NCBI GenBank assembly: GCA_004802705.1
Contig: SGPL01000009.1
Location: forward strand, 62,001-126,000
DNA length: 64,000 bases
Source of the DNA: Bondarzewia mesenterica
Lineage: Eukaryota; Basidiomycota; Agaricomycetes; Russulales; Bondarzewiaceae
Direction: 5' to 3'
Below, piece after piece: positions 11,235 through 20,859 of the stretch. Position numbers and translations under genes: made by a program. The stretch's first letter is position 1. Each line of letters starts with the position of its first letter. A model generated the notes under the pieces. That model ran no database searches and had not been told where the DNA came from. It saw only the letters and a program-made list of their open reading frames with translations.

Positions 11235-11815
11235 TGTGATGANTATGNNTTTTCCTTTTCTTTTCTNTTCTGATTATGTAATTAGCTTAGTCACCNATAT
11301 CACGAGGGGGTTAACNAGCCTTGTGATGCATNGCCCTGNGATAAGGNAGGACCNGACACCTGCAGACTCANACAAGGGGNCAGANTTAGTCTTNGAAAAN
11401 CCACTAGTNNCACCNGCTGATCTAGGCTTAGCNAGACTNGGGCCTAGATGCNTATTTATAGANTATCACATGTTATGGCACGTGATCAGTCANNTGATAC
11501 TTACTTAGCTTANTCATGCTTGGCTGACTGATNCATGCTCNGCCTTGCTTANTGATATGCTGAGTTGACTGATTGATGTACGGACACACTAGTTAGCAGG
11601 CAGGGTTCACTAGACCTGCCCTAGTTTTCAGCACTTGGGAATTTGCCACAGGTAAGCTCACCCCTTTGTACTTATCCTTTGCTTGTATAATATTAACTTA
11701 GGAATTCACCACAGTTGTGAGCATAAGGCCCTGCACTTTGAGACAACCACAGACCTCAACACTTCAACTCCCTTTTAGTAATTGTTTGGGGTTAGGCTTA
11801 GGCTGAGCCTTGACA
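11235..11815 (+). repeat. LTR of gypsy element 1, right copy
   Basis: Starts TGTGATGA right after a purine-rich tract (AAAGAGG at about 11221-11231) and ends GAGCCTTGACA at 11815. At 581 bp it is shorter than the left copy because about 40 bp around the TATA region are missing near 11622. Many of its N fall where the left copy has CpG. Confidence 0.85.
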
Positions 11816-13740
11816 ACGCACATTCCTGGTCGAGCTGTGGGACATCACCTACTTCAGGTCCATGAAGTGGATAAACGTGTGATAGATGCAGCAAGAGCTG
11901 CAAGGAGTTCATGGCATGGTGAATGGTGTTTCGATGTCAAGGAAGTATATAAATGGCTGATGATAGGAATGACAGATGTTGATGGGGATCGTGCGATATA
12001 GGTTGCGCACGATGTATGACATAGTTTGAGCTGGTGAGTTTCCTGCACTAGAGGAGGTGACGAAATGGCATGTGAAGTTGGAGATGGAGGGTGCGATGAT
12101 CACTTAGACTGAGAATGAGCAGGGGGAGTACCGTCAATATTTAGACAAGGTGCATGAGGGGATCTCGATGGGGGAGGTAGCAAAGTCAATTTGGATGGCA
12201 GACCTGCTGAGCAAGATCGACTGGGTGTATGTGAAGTGGCTGAGGAAGCAGTTGTATGCACTATGATATGAAGGATATTCAAAGACGAATGCATTCCTAA
12301 ACTATTGGGCGTTTGTGGAATAGTTCTGCAAGGAGCGATAGGCGGCATTACCCAAGCTGAAAGGGTCAGTTGAGGCAAGGGCATGGAAGTCTGCACTGGA
12401 GAGGGTGTAGTATATCCGAAGGGAGAAGATGGAGAAATTGTGATGCTGATCATGACACAGTTGGTGATCGAGGACATCCACAAGAGCCTAGAGAGGCTGG
12501 ATGTTGCACTAAAGGAAGTACATTGTTAATTTATTTGAATAGCTGAATCGAGTGTGGTGCACTGTACTCGATTCTCAGATGTGTGAGAGACATGGAGCAT
12601 GGAATTGAGTCTGGTGCACTATACTCAATTCTCAAATGTGTGAGAGACATAGAGAATGGAATTGAGTCTGGTGTGCTGTACTCGATTCTGTGTGTGTGAT
12701 GCATTGCTCGACTGATGGATGCTCTTTGTAGGTCACACGTTGGTTTGAGCTGTGCGCAAACAACATTAGGATGACCTCGAATGATGTTGCGTGAGACTGG
12801 ACAGAGCTGGTGAAGATGCAGTTGAAGCAAAAGGTGGGGTTTGCGATTGAAAGCGCGGGCAGGGACACTGTAAGTTGTCAATGGATATCATTGACCAGAT
12901 AATGTGCTGATGTGCTGAATTCTGATATCTAGTTCTGGCAGTGGCTGTACGAGAATTGTCTTCTGGAGCTATACCGACTTGCCGCACTCTTGCTGAAGAA
13001 CGATGCACTGACATCGATGATGTAGACTAGAGTGTAAGGATGTGTAAAGGGTGACAGAGGGGCCAGATGGGGGCTGGCAGAGTGGTTCTCAAATATGAGG
13101 ATGAGAGGCGATGCCATTTGCCAGTACCACATGTTGGTAGGGATACTGAAGGAGGGACTGGAAAATCCAGGGAAGAAGGCATCAATGTCGGGTGGGTGGG
13201 CATTCACATCAGAGGAGATCAAGCAAAAGCCCATTTTGCAAATGTTCACAGAGACGGTATGGCCGTGGAAGCATATCAAGATGGGAACGATGAAGTGGGA
13301 CCTCCTCCTTCAGACAGTGATCGAGATGGTGCAATGGCGTGCAATGATGCTGATGGGCAATGTGGTCTGGGGGTCATCGGCAGTGAGTGACCTCTACTCG
13401 CAGCTGAAGACATTCATCAACTCATTAAGTGAGGAGTGGCAGGGAGAGCCATTGCTGAACGGCTTCATCTTCTAAATGGAGATATTCGAGGACATGTTGA
13501 TGGATGTAAAGATTGTTAAGGAGGATCTAGACAATGTCGACAATGACATGGAGCAGATGCGTGACCTCACGAAGGATCATGAGGAGTTGTTGGACGTCAT
13601 CAAGCAGGTGAGTATGCTGAAGATTGCAGCGAAGGACCCATACTCACAGATGATTGCGCAGGAGGTGTACAATGGTCTGTGGAGCGTAATCTACGTGAGT
13701 GACAGTATCTGTTTGTGTAACATATTGGAGTCGATGTAGA
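11816..13740 (+). pseudogene. Degenerate large multi-exon gene, 5' cut by gypsy 1
   Basis: Plus-strand coding blocks run from the gypsy edge to about 13700: VKEVYKWLMIGM, EVAKSIWMADLLSKIDWVYV, WTELVKMQLKQKVGFA, QWLYENCLLELYRLAALLL, MKWDLLLQTVIEMVQWRAM and KEDLDNVDNDMEQMRDLTKD. Plausible GT-AG introns lie between them (for example after 12868, ending TCTAG at 12933; and GTGAGT at 13610). TAG and TGA stops mostly fit CAG, CGA or TGG origins. I believe this is the C-terminal part of the same family as the gene at 14316, because it lies in tandem with it, has similar intron style and composition, and resembles that family as I remember it. That link is inference. The function is unknown to me. 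Confidence 0.45.
12545..12688. repeat. Palindromic tandem array A (3 units, 57 bp period)
   Basis: Three 30-bp inverted repeats at 12545-12574, 12602-12631 and 12659-12688, exactly 57 bp apart. Unit 1 has perfect arms GAATCGAGT and ACTCGATTC around a 12-bp centre containing GTGCAC. Units 2 and 3 differ mainly by C/T or G/A changes. The array sits between two coding blocks of the degenerate gene, probably in an intron. Confidence 0.85.
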
Positions 13741-13877
13741 TCCATACTGTAAAATGTATATAAGGTGAGGTAGATGAGGGGTAAGCTAGAGTAATATCAA
13801 CATTTTCAGAAGTGGAAACTTGTATCACCCTAATCAAATGAACAATAGCGTACATCGTGACAGCATCTGTGAGTGAT

Positions 13878-14123
13878 GTACAAGTCCGTCGTGATGTACT
13901 TGTACACATCATTGGATTGACGGATGGATATACAAGTCCATCGTGATGTACCTATATCGATTGGTAAAAGAGCGACAGATAAAAATACAAGTCCGTCGCA
14001 ATGGACTTGTATACGATGCAGAAGGACATAGATACAAGTCATAGATACAAGTCATCGCGATGGACCTGTATTGAGAGTCAATGAGCAACAGAGCGAATAC
14101 AGGTCCGTCACGATGGACTTGTA
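13878..14123. repeat. Palindromic array B (5 units, about 55 bp spacing)
   Basis: Five near-palindromes at 13878-13905, 13928-13957, 13985-14012, 14045-14071 and 14098-14123, centres 51-59 bp apart. Unit 3 has perfect arms ATACAAGTCC and GGACTTGTAT. The centre of unit 4 reads ATCGCGAT. The consensus arms are TACARGTCC and GGACYTGTA. A TATATAA box follows at 14124-14131, about 185 bp before the start codon of the next ParB-like gene, so the array occupies that gene's upstream region. Confidence 0.88.
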
Positions 14124-14315
14124 CTATATAAGGAAATACTCGTATCAAAATATATGGATGAAGACACAAGGTGAGGTCATGTGATGGATGCATGTGGTAA
14201 TAATTGGATCGACGTGATCCGATCAGCGTGTTTCACCACTCGTCGACATCTCAACCTTCATCGACTACCATCATATCATCTTCATTCCACACAACCAAAA
14301 ACCACTTCTGATGAT

Positions 14316-15090
14316 ATGATCACCACACAAGCAAAGGCGAAGGCGAAGAAGGCACTGCAGGTGAGTGGGAGTCAATGTCAGCGATGCAGCGCCATGATGC
14401 TGATGAGATTGTAGGAGGGTATGGACATGAAGGTCGACTTCATGCCAGTCGCAGTGCTGGACCAGGCGGCAACCCCGATCACGTTGGAGGAGTTGGCAGA
14501 GAACGTGCATCATGCGAACAGTGCCCACCTCGGGTATGGGCACATCGAGGTGATCGGGAAGGGTGCGATGAAACAACTCGAGTTTGGGAAGTGGAATGAG
14601 CACAAGGAGAACCCAACGATGATGGCTAAGCTGATGAAGTCACTGCAGGACTAAGGAATCCGGTGGTAGGTGCACACAATCCCGATGGTCATGAAATGTG
14701 AGTGGGTCGAGTAAACTCGTGGCCACCACGAACCTGAAGGAGGAGGTGCTGGAGGTGAAGTGGACAGAGGCAGGGTTGGTGGCATGCAGGGGGTGACACC
14801 GGCTGGCGGCATTGAAGATAATCGATGAGGAGAAGTTGAAGGTGATTGGGCAGCCAGACCAGCAGCTGACGAACGTGAGGGTGAAGTCGAAGGGGAAGCA
14901 GGAGGTGGTGACAGAGAAGGTGACTCGAAAGGTGAGGCTGGAGAAGCAGAGGCTGGTGCTGCCGCACTGGATTGTGGAGCTGTTTGATGAAGGTGAGTGA
15001 GCGATATGACTATACTTGTCATCATGCTTCCATTACTGCTCAATCTCGCCAAAACCTGACATACTCAGAGGGCAAGGCCTATGCACCTGA
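14316..15090 (+). pseudogene. ParB-like N-terminal domain gene, broken
   Basis: Exon 1 (14316-14360, MITTQAKAKAKKALQ) ends at GTGAGT; exon 2 starts at 14415. It reads FMPVAVLDQAATPITLEE, GYGHIEVIGKGAMKQLEFG, KWNEHKENPTMMAKLMKSLQ, then IPMVMKCEWVE. After a frame slip near 14713 come LVACRG, a stop (14794-14796) and HRLAALK, that is G-x-H-R. The block ends WIVELFDE at 14992, an intron runs to 15068, and EGKAYAPD is cut off by other sequence. The layout (extended strands, then G-x-H-R and a helix) resembles ParB/sulfiredoxin-like folds. A large agaricomycete hypothetical family with this motif is known to me from memory only. It carries two stops, one frameshift and a truncated 3' end, so it is not functional as read. 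Confidence 0.55.
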
Positions 15091-15449
15091 TGTGTTCATT
15101 TCACCCAATCCAAGCTCATTGTAAACTGTTTCAAAGATGTGCATCGGAAGCATTGCAGAAACAGCAGCCCAGGGGATATCAGATCTGGAGATGATATGCA
15201 GAGTTTGCAGCTCACCATAATCTTTACAGAAATTTTCTTCTCAGGTATGTATAACATGTGCTTCATCCACAATGTTCGCAATGATGCGCCTGCGAAATGA
15301 CATCGTTCAGAGCAACTGCTTGAAGTAGTTGTTTCGAAGCAGACATTTCACTGACACATAGCAGATGCATGTCACTGGATTCTCGAGCTGTTTAAAAATG
15401 GCATCATCATTGTTATCTTCATTTATTGTCATCGCACATACAGGATGAA
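15091..15449. other. Junction sequence, no gene recognised
   Basis: This lies between the broken ParB-like gene and the copia fragment. The minus-strand frame at 15096-15281 matches nothing I know. The insertion breakpoint is near 15090. Confidence 0.4.
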
Positions 15450-16310
15450 TGGCCCCCAAGCTTGATTCTGGCACTGTGCAGTTGTTCCCTTCATCCTTCT
15501 GATCCCCCCTTTGGCATGGTTGCCTTTGTCACCACCATCATGCTGGCATACAGGGCCTCATGCGAGAAAATATGGTCATTGGCCTACAACTCGACTCCGA
15601 TGCAAAACCAGATCTTATATGTGAACCATGTCTAGCAGGCAAGATGCATGGCAATCCATTCCCTTCTACACACTCTCGCTTTTCTAATCCTTTGGAAGTT
15701 GGCCACTCTGATCTCCATGGTCCTCTCCTCTCTTCACATCCCTGCACTAGTCTATTGCTCCTCATCATGGTTGACTCTTTTAAATTGGTCCTCTCCATCA
15801 AATCATGCACTGGCTTCATCTAAAGGATCTATGTGAAGTGGCAGAAGAATCAGCAGAAGGCTGCAGGTGTGATTAATTTGTCTGTGGATGAGAGCTGCAG
15901 GGGTGCTTTAGATGGCATGAAGAGGGGCTGGGTTACAGTTTAATGCCTTAGAGGCCTATTTTTGATCAGGAAGAAGGAGGATGAGTCTTTGCCATCCCTC
16001 ATTCATAAAATCAACAAGGCCTTGCACATTTTGAAGAATCTGTGCACTGTAGACTATGATTTGGAGAACAGGATGAGAAACTTGTCTATATGCCAATTGA
16101 TAATCTCACTCACTCTAAACTTGAGGACATGGTCAGGAAAGAAGACATCACCAGGACTCATTTTTTGGAGGCTCTTCTGCCTTTAATTCCACTCAAGTCT
16201 TTGTGGCTTCATCTCATTCTGCTAGAACAGGAAAGAAGGCAATGTGATCTAGGCAGCAGTTCAAGTGTGACATCTGTGGCATGAATCACTCATACATTCC
16301 TACCTCTTTC
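15450..16310 (+). mobile_element. Ty1/copia fragments, shuffled order (plus strand)
   Basis: Three copia pieces lie in an unnatural order. At 15455-15505 is a scrap of the gag-protease region (KLDSGTVQ). At 15510-15830 is an integrase start (CEPCLAGKMHGNPFPSTHSR, then VGHSDLHGPL). At 15835-16300 is gag (QQKAAGVINLSVDES, KKEDESLPSLIHKINKALHI) ending at a zinc-knuckle start, FKCDICGMN. In an intact copia element gag precedes protease and integrase, so this is a rearranged relic. Frames are broken by stops and shifts. Confidence 0.75.
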
Positions 16311-16338
16311 ACACAACTATCTCTATTTCTTGAGAAAG

Positions 16339-16733
16339 CAATGGCCCCCAAGCAGACAACTAAGCTGGTGAGTGTAGGAGGGAAAGGATACATCTGATTA
16401 TATAAGCTAACTGTCGAACATGCAGGTGATCAAAGAGCTGTCATTTTTGCTGGTGGCGGACGTGCAGCCAGAGGAAGTGTTGGTGTTGGTGGAGGACAGG
16501 CAGCTAGAGAGCGGGTGCAGGCAGGGCTTTTGGGGTTTGTGCGAATGAGTTTGGATGAGGAGAAGGGGATGGTAGTCAAGTATGGGACGTGGAATGTGTG
16601 ACTGATTGATGCACACCAGTTGAAAATGCTGCTCTTGAGTCTGCAGGAGAGCAGCATTTGTTGGTACCACTACCCCATCCCCATCATCGTCCCGCATGCT
16701 GATGTGAAACTGGAATCCTTGGAGGAGACATGA
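16339..16733 (+). pseudogene. Second ParB-like N-terminal gene, broken
   Basis: Starts MAPKQTTKL, with a GTGAGT intron at 16366-16425, like the copy at 14316. It continues VIKELSFLLVADVQPEEVLV. After a one-base slip near 16540 it reads RMSLDEEKGMVVKYGTWNV, stop, LIDAHQLKMLLLSLQESSI, YPIPIIVPHADVKLESLEE. The order YGTWN, ...LLLSLQ, IPIIV parallels FGKWN, ...LMKSLQ, IPMVM in the first copy, so the two are paralogues. The part with G-x-H-R is lost where copia sequence begins. Confidence 0.5.
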
Positions 16734-16754
16734 AGGAGAGGGGCATATCAGCTT

Positions 16755-17060
16755 TGAAAGATTGGGTTGGCAGCTGCTGTCAGTTCCCTGCTATTTATGG
16801 CCATGTCCACTCGCCCTGATATCGCTCATGCGGTCTCTAACCCTCTGCTGCTTCAATTCCTGCCCTGGCATTGCTCATTGGAATGCTGTCAAGCACTTGT
16901 TTCGCTATCTGCAGGGCATATTGGACTACAAACTCACTGATGGACCTTCCGACTCACCTGAGCTATTCACATCTTTCTGTGATGCCGACTTTGCTGGTAG
17001 TCTCGATGGTGGAAGGGACTGGATATCAATTGAAAGAAAAGAAAAAATGTAGTAGTTCAA
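16755..17060 (+). mobile_element. Copia RNase H fragment
   Basis: Plus-strand remnant of the Ty1/copia polymerase tail: FNSCPGIAHWNAVKHLFRYL, then QGILDYKLTDGP, FTSFCDADFAGSLDGG. The last motif is the typical copia RNase H acidic site. It is broken off on both sides. Confidence 0.8.
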
Positions 17061-17208
17061 TCTCATATAAGGTGCATGAAATTAGCACAATTATTCAATT
17101 ATTCAGAGATAATCAACAAAATTGATTGAGATTGGGGAAAAACAGCTCTACAAGTGACCTTAAGTGGCCTTCTGTAAGTCAGCAAATTGAGTTCATGTTA
17201 GAGTTTGG
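17061..17208. other. Short AT-rich spacer
   Basis: Nothing is recognised between the two copia fragments. Confidence 0.4.
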
Positions 17209-18165
17209 TCATCTGACAAGATTGCTGGCTGACTCATTATCATGGATCTTAGTACCAGGGAAGTAGCACTCGTCAAAATCAGCGCGTTCAGCTATGATAA
17301 CCTTCCTGGTCATTAGATTGTAGTATTTCCACCCCTTGTAGCCATCTGGGTAGCCAATAAACGTGCACTTCTCCTTCTGCACATGTACATAGGCAGTACA
17401 TCCCCAGACTCGAAGGTGATTCACATTCAGCTTTGCACCATGCCAGGCCTCGTAAGGAGTGATGCCCTTGAGTGTGGAAGTGGACAAGCGATTTCAGACA
17501 TGGACAAAAGACGCCAAAGCTTCTTCCCGGAAAGACAGAGGCAAATGTGGCTCGTGAAACATGGTGGTAAGGGCTTCAATGATGGTGAGATTGGCTCGCT
17601 CTGCCACACCATTCTGCTGAGGCTGATTGTGCACTGTGTGTCTCCTGACGATCCCATGGTCATCGCAAAACTGGATCCACTCGTTGGACATATATTCTCC
17701 ACCCTTGTCATCCTGTGTGGACTTCATCTTGAATCCAGTGGCATTCTCAACATACACTTTATAGCGCTTGAATGCCTCAAACACTTGACTCTTCAGACAA
17801 ATAGTGTAGACGACTTTCCAGCTGTTGGCATCATTAATGAAAGAGATGAAATATTGCATGCCAGAGTGGGAGGAGACAGGGAGAGGACCATGGAGATCAG
17901 AGTGGACAAGTTCCAAGGGATTAGAGAAGTGAGAGTGTGTAGAAGGGAATGGATTGGCATGCACCTTGCCTGCTAGACATGGTTCGCATATGAGAGCTGG
18001 TTCTGTATCAGATAAAGTTGTAGGCCAATGACCACATTTTCTTGCATGAAGCGCTGTATACCAGCATGATAGCTGCAAGGGAAGCACTACTGTGGCCCAT
18101 GGCCAGGTTAGCCTGCCATCCTCCACACAAAAAAGAGACCGGATGGCTGCAGTGAACACAGCACC
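17209..18165 (-). pseudogene. Copia element B integrase
   Basis: Minus-strand integrase core. Reading down from about 18060: LICEPCLAGKVHANPFPS, ELVHSDLHGPLPVSSHSG, YFISFINDANSWKVVY, VFEAFKRYKVYVENATG, TQDDKGGEYMSNEWIQFC, RRHTVHNQPQQNGVAERANL, then at 17487-17209 TPYEAWHGAKLNVNHLRVWG and GYPDGYKGWKYYN. The catalytic D, D and E are all visible (HSDLHG; DDKGGEYMS; GVAERAN). The 661-bp frame 17494-18159 is open. Reverse transcriptase, expected below 17209, is missing. Confidence 0.88.
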
Positions 18166-18324
18166 AAAGAGAGATCGCCAAAAGCATGCTCAAGCTCAAC
18201 AACGGGATGCCGCCAACCATTGCGACAAGAAGCACTGATCGTCCATCGCAGAGAGGGGGAGGGAGGTGTGCTTTCTCCATGCTGCTAGTTATGAAACAAC
18301 TTGGGGGTCTATACCACAAAGAAG

Positions 18325-19185
18325 ATGGAGCAAATCAGGGGCTCTCCATGGATGAAGGCCAAGCTGGACAAAAAGGGCTTTACGACCCTCCACTGGGATG
18401 GTTGGTAAGGCTCAGAATTTTCTTTTTTTTTTAAAGTGCTCACTTCCTGCCAACCAGCGCACCATACAGCATCATTGACTGAGATGGCCATGTGATTGTT
18501 GGCATGAAGGGTGGGATGCAGTGGCAAAGGAGGCTGCTGATGCATTTGATGGGGGTCAGATGGTAAGCTTGCCCCACCAAATCTCACCAACTGACTGGCT
18601 GGAACGTGCTGCAGGCCCCAAATAACTTGGCTCACCGGAAGGAGCACCATGAGATGCTGCACCAACTCCTTCGAAACAGAGCAGTTGTTCGAATCACTGA
18701 CTTCGGCAGTGATAGGTGCTTTTATTTTTAATCATGGCCCCTTTCTTAAGAGGTACTCAGTTGGTCTTGCAAGCTATGCACCTAAGGTCTATCAGTATTA
18801 CCAGAAGACCCTCAAGAAACTCTTTGTTCACCACCCAAAGCTCAACAAAAACTTTTCCAGCAGCGTCTTTTCAACCTGCACATTCAACTTGGGTCCGGAC
18901 TTGGTGTGTTTAGATCACAATGACTCCACCCACATCCCTCAAGGCTTTTGTGCCCTTGGACATTTTGACCCGACCAAAGGCAGCCACCTCTACCTCTGGG
19001 ACCTTAAGCTCTCTCTACATTGAGTTTCCACCAGGCTCAATGATTCTCATCCCATCTGCCAGCCTCCACCATGGAAACACACCCATCCAATCTGGTGAGA
19101 GCTGATATTCATTTACACAGTACTGCCCAGGTGGGCTTGTTGGGTCACACACCACTTTCAGCCAGCATGAATGGTGACAAAGTCA
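18325..19185 (+). pseudogene. TET/JBP-like 2-oxoglutarate/Fe(II) dioxygenase, broken
   Basis: TET/JBP enzymes oxidise 5-methylcytosine. They are expanded in basidiomycetes and linked there to DNA transposons (published comparative work). Plus-strand blocks: WMKAKLDKKGFTTLHWDG (about 18345-18400), GHVIVGMKGGM, WDAVAKEAADAFDGGQM, NNLAHRKEHHEMLHQLLRNR, VVRITDFGS, then GLASYAPKVYQYYQKTLKKL, NFSSSVFSTCTFNLGPD. The iron site H-x-D reads CLDHNDSTHIPQGFCA (about 18911-18958). GHFDPTKGSHLYLWDLKL follows; after a slip near 19015 come IEFPPGSMILIPSASLHHG (distal histidine) and NTPIQSGES, with a TGA where the conserved arginine of the next motif is expected, then YSFTQY. The split frame and stop indicate a pseudogene. 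It sits inside the copia B region. The family call comes from motif memory. Confidence 0.62.
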
Positions 19186-20047
19186 AGAGGAAGAGCGGTG
19201 GCAGAACCAGACAGAATTATCCATGACAAAGTGCATCACAGATCCTTCAATCGGAGAATTTCTTTCGGCAAGTCAGATACAGGACAGAAAGGAGATTGTG
19301 ACGAAGGGCAGGGACATGAAGGACAGTGCAAAATTTGACCGCTTGAGCCTCTTTCCCTCCAACCAATGGAACAAACACCGCACTCCCAATTCCAGCTGAG
19401 TAGACATCTGTGGAGTCTGCAAGATGCACAGGAACAACATGTGGCTTGTAATTGCATAGCCAGTGACAATCGAGAGTTATATGAGATGTGGCCCCTGTGT
19501 CTGCATCCCAATCAACATCAGCATCGACTTGGAGGGGTGATAGGAGATCAGAAGGATGAAGGGAACGAAGACTTGCACTGCCAGTGAACTGCACGATGCC
19601 AGAATCAAGTTTGAGGACCTCCTGAACTGTGTTGGCCTGAGAGGGTTTGTCCTGAAGCTGCTGGTTGATGCGCTTAAAGCATCTGTCCTCTGTGTGGCCA
19701 TTCATGCCACAGAAGTCACACTTGAACCATTGCCTAGATCCCTTCGGCTTCTGCTCTAGGAGTACCAGATGATGCTGCAAAGGCCTAAGTGGAATCTGAA
19801 GTTGGAAGAGCCTCCAGATGATGAGTCCTGCCCCTTTAATATATCCTCGAAGCTCATCTGTTTTACTTTTATTATCTTGAATACCATCTTAGTCATGTTT
19901 AATTCAGTGGCATTCATTTCATGGCAGGAGTGTATGAGTACAAAAGCATGTGGTCCCCTTCTTTCAGTTCTTCTTCATCTGGAACATCCCCAATCACTGT
20001 CCACTGATTGTGTTCTACTTCTCAGCCTTTCAGTTGTCCTGAGTTGA
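19170..20047 (-). pseudogene. Copia element B gag end and protease
   Basis: Minus strand, reading down: QKPKGSRQWFKCDFCGMNGH with a CCHC zinc knuckle (CDFCGMNGHTEDRC, about 19720), LDSGIVQFTGSASLRS, and protease active site WDADTGATSHIT (about 19510). It closes with KFCTVLHVPALRHNLLSVLY, the normal copia lead-in to integrase. The 19247-19780 frame is open. Gag upstream of 19780 is poor. Integrase resumes at 18165, beyond the TET/JBP insert. Confidence 0.85.
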
Positions 20048-20667
20048 ATCTAGATTACAGAGCAGGTCAGAAAATATTTGCAATTTTTAAGAACAAGACT
20101 GGCCATCAGTTTGCAAGCTGAGTGAAGGCTTCATTATGACCCTCAGCTGTCTTCCTGTTATCCTATTTATTCAAGTGTTCATCAAATTCATTTTGTAACT
20201 TTGAAGGAAATTCCTTGCTATCACATCCAATGAAGGGCCACAAAAAGAGGTGGATACCTGTTGAGTGATTTTTGTGATATGTGAGAGCATCTACTCACCC
20301 GCATTTTCTAGACAATCATTATATAACCCTATTCCAGGATTTTCATTCATCAACCTCTCATAACTTCCACGTCCTTCACTGTTGTGAGAACCAATATGCC
20401 ACCACTCTCGATGTAGCCAATGCTGTTTCTTGAGTTGTGCATCACATGAATTCAATCTTGCCTGTTATTCGTCTATTTCTGAGTTATGCAATGTAAGCCA
20501 GGATTTGTTCAATATGACTGGCTTTCACCCACGATTCATGACAGCAAAGGTAGCTCATTCAGTGTGACCTTTGGCCTTCATGATGAAGTCAATGACTTCT
20601 TTGATTGCACCATTACAGTTCTCTGTGCCATTTGTGTTGTGGACTGGAATGGGACGAGGCATCTTAA
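20048..20667. other. Decayed repeat DNA, no gene recognised
   Basis: 620 bp between copia B gag and a gypsy scrap. It may contain the copia B leader or LTR, but no LTR pair was identified. Confidence 0.35.
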
Positions 20668-20706
20668 AACATCAACTATCAACACTGCCCCAGTGTCTAT
20701 GGTTTT
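20668..20706 (-). repeat. Gypsy 1 internal-edge scrap, inverted
   Basis: About 38 bp match the reverse complement of 7566-7605, the first bases inside gypsy 1 next to its left LTR: AACACTGCCCCAGTGTCTAT here, with C/T differences. The match stops where the LTR would begin. Confidence 0.6.
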
Positions 20707-20859
20707 TAACTTTATTTTCATTTTTTGAACCCATTTCTCTACCACACTTTTGGAGATGGGGAAGTTGCTGAGTCAAATGATGGTTCATGGTTAAACTTGA
20801 TTGCTCTTTTTGTTGGTGCACCTCCAAGGCACTGGCATGTTGACACAACACATCTTCAT

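Larger units (their letters stand above)
6943..11815 (+). mobile_element. Ty3/gypsy chromodomain element 1 (rearranged)
   Basis: Decayed LTR retrotransposon with protease, reverse transcriptase, RNase H, integrase and chromodomain on the plus strand. Gag is absent: the left LTR ends at 7565 and protease coding begins within about 25 bp. The flanking LTRs are inverted relative to each other. No matching target duplication is seen (GCGAG before 6943, ACGCA after 11815). The right end lies against a coding exon of the ParB-like family. Scattered N occur only from 9301 to 11552. Confidence 0.85.

Noticed and set aside
13878..14123. CRISPR-like regular repeat array
   Set aside because: Nuclear fungal DNA, only five variable palindromic units, spacers share no CRISPR features and no cas genes exist.
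18309..18665. 118-codon minus-strand frame
   Set aside because: Antisense to the TET/JBP-like gene; no copia or other motif.
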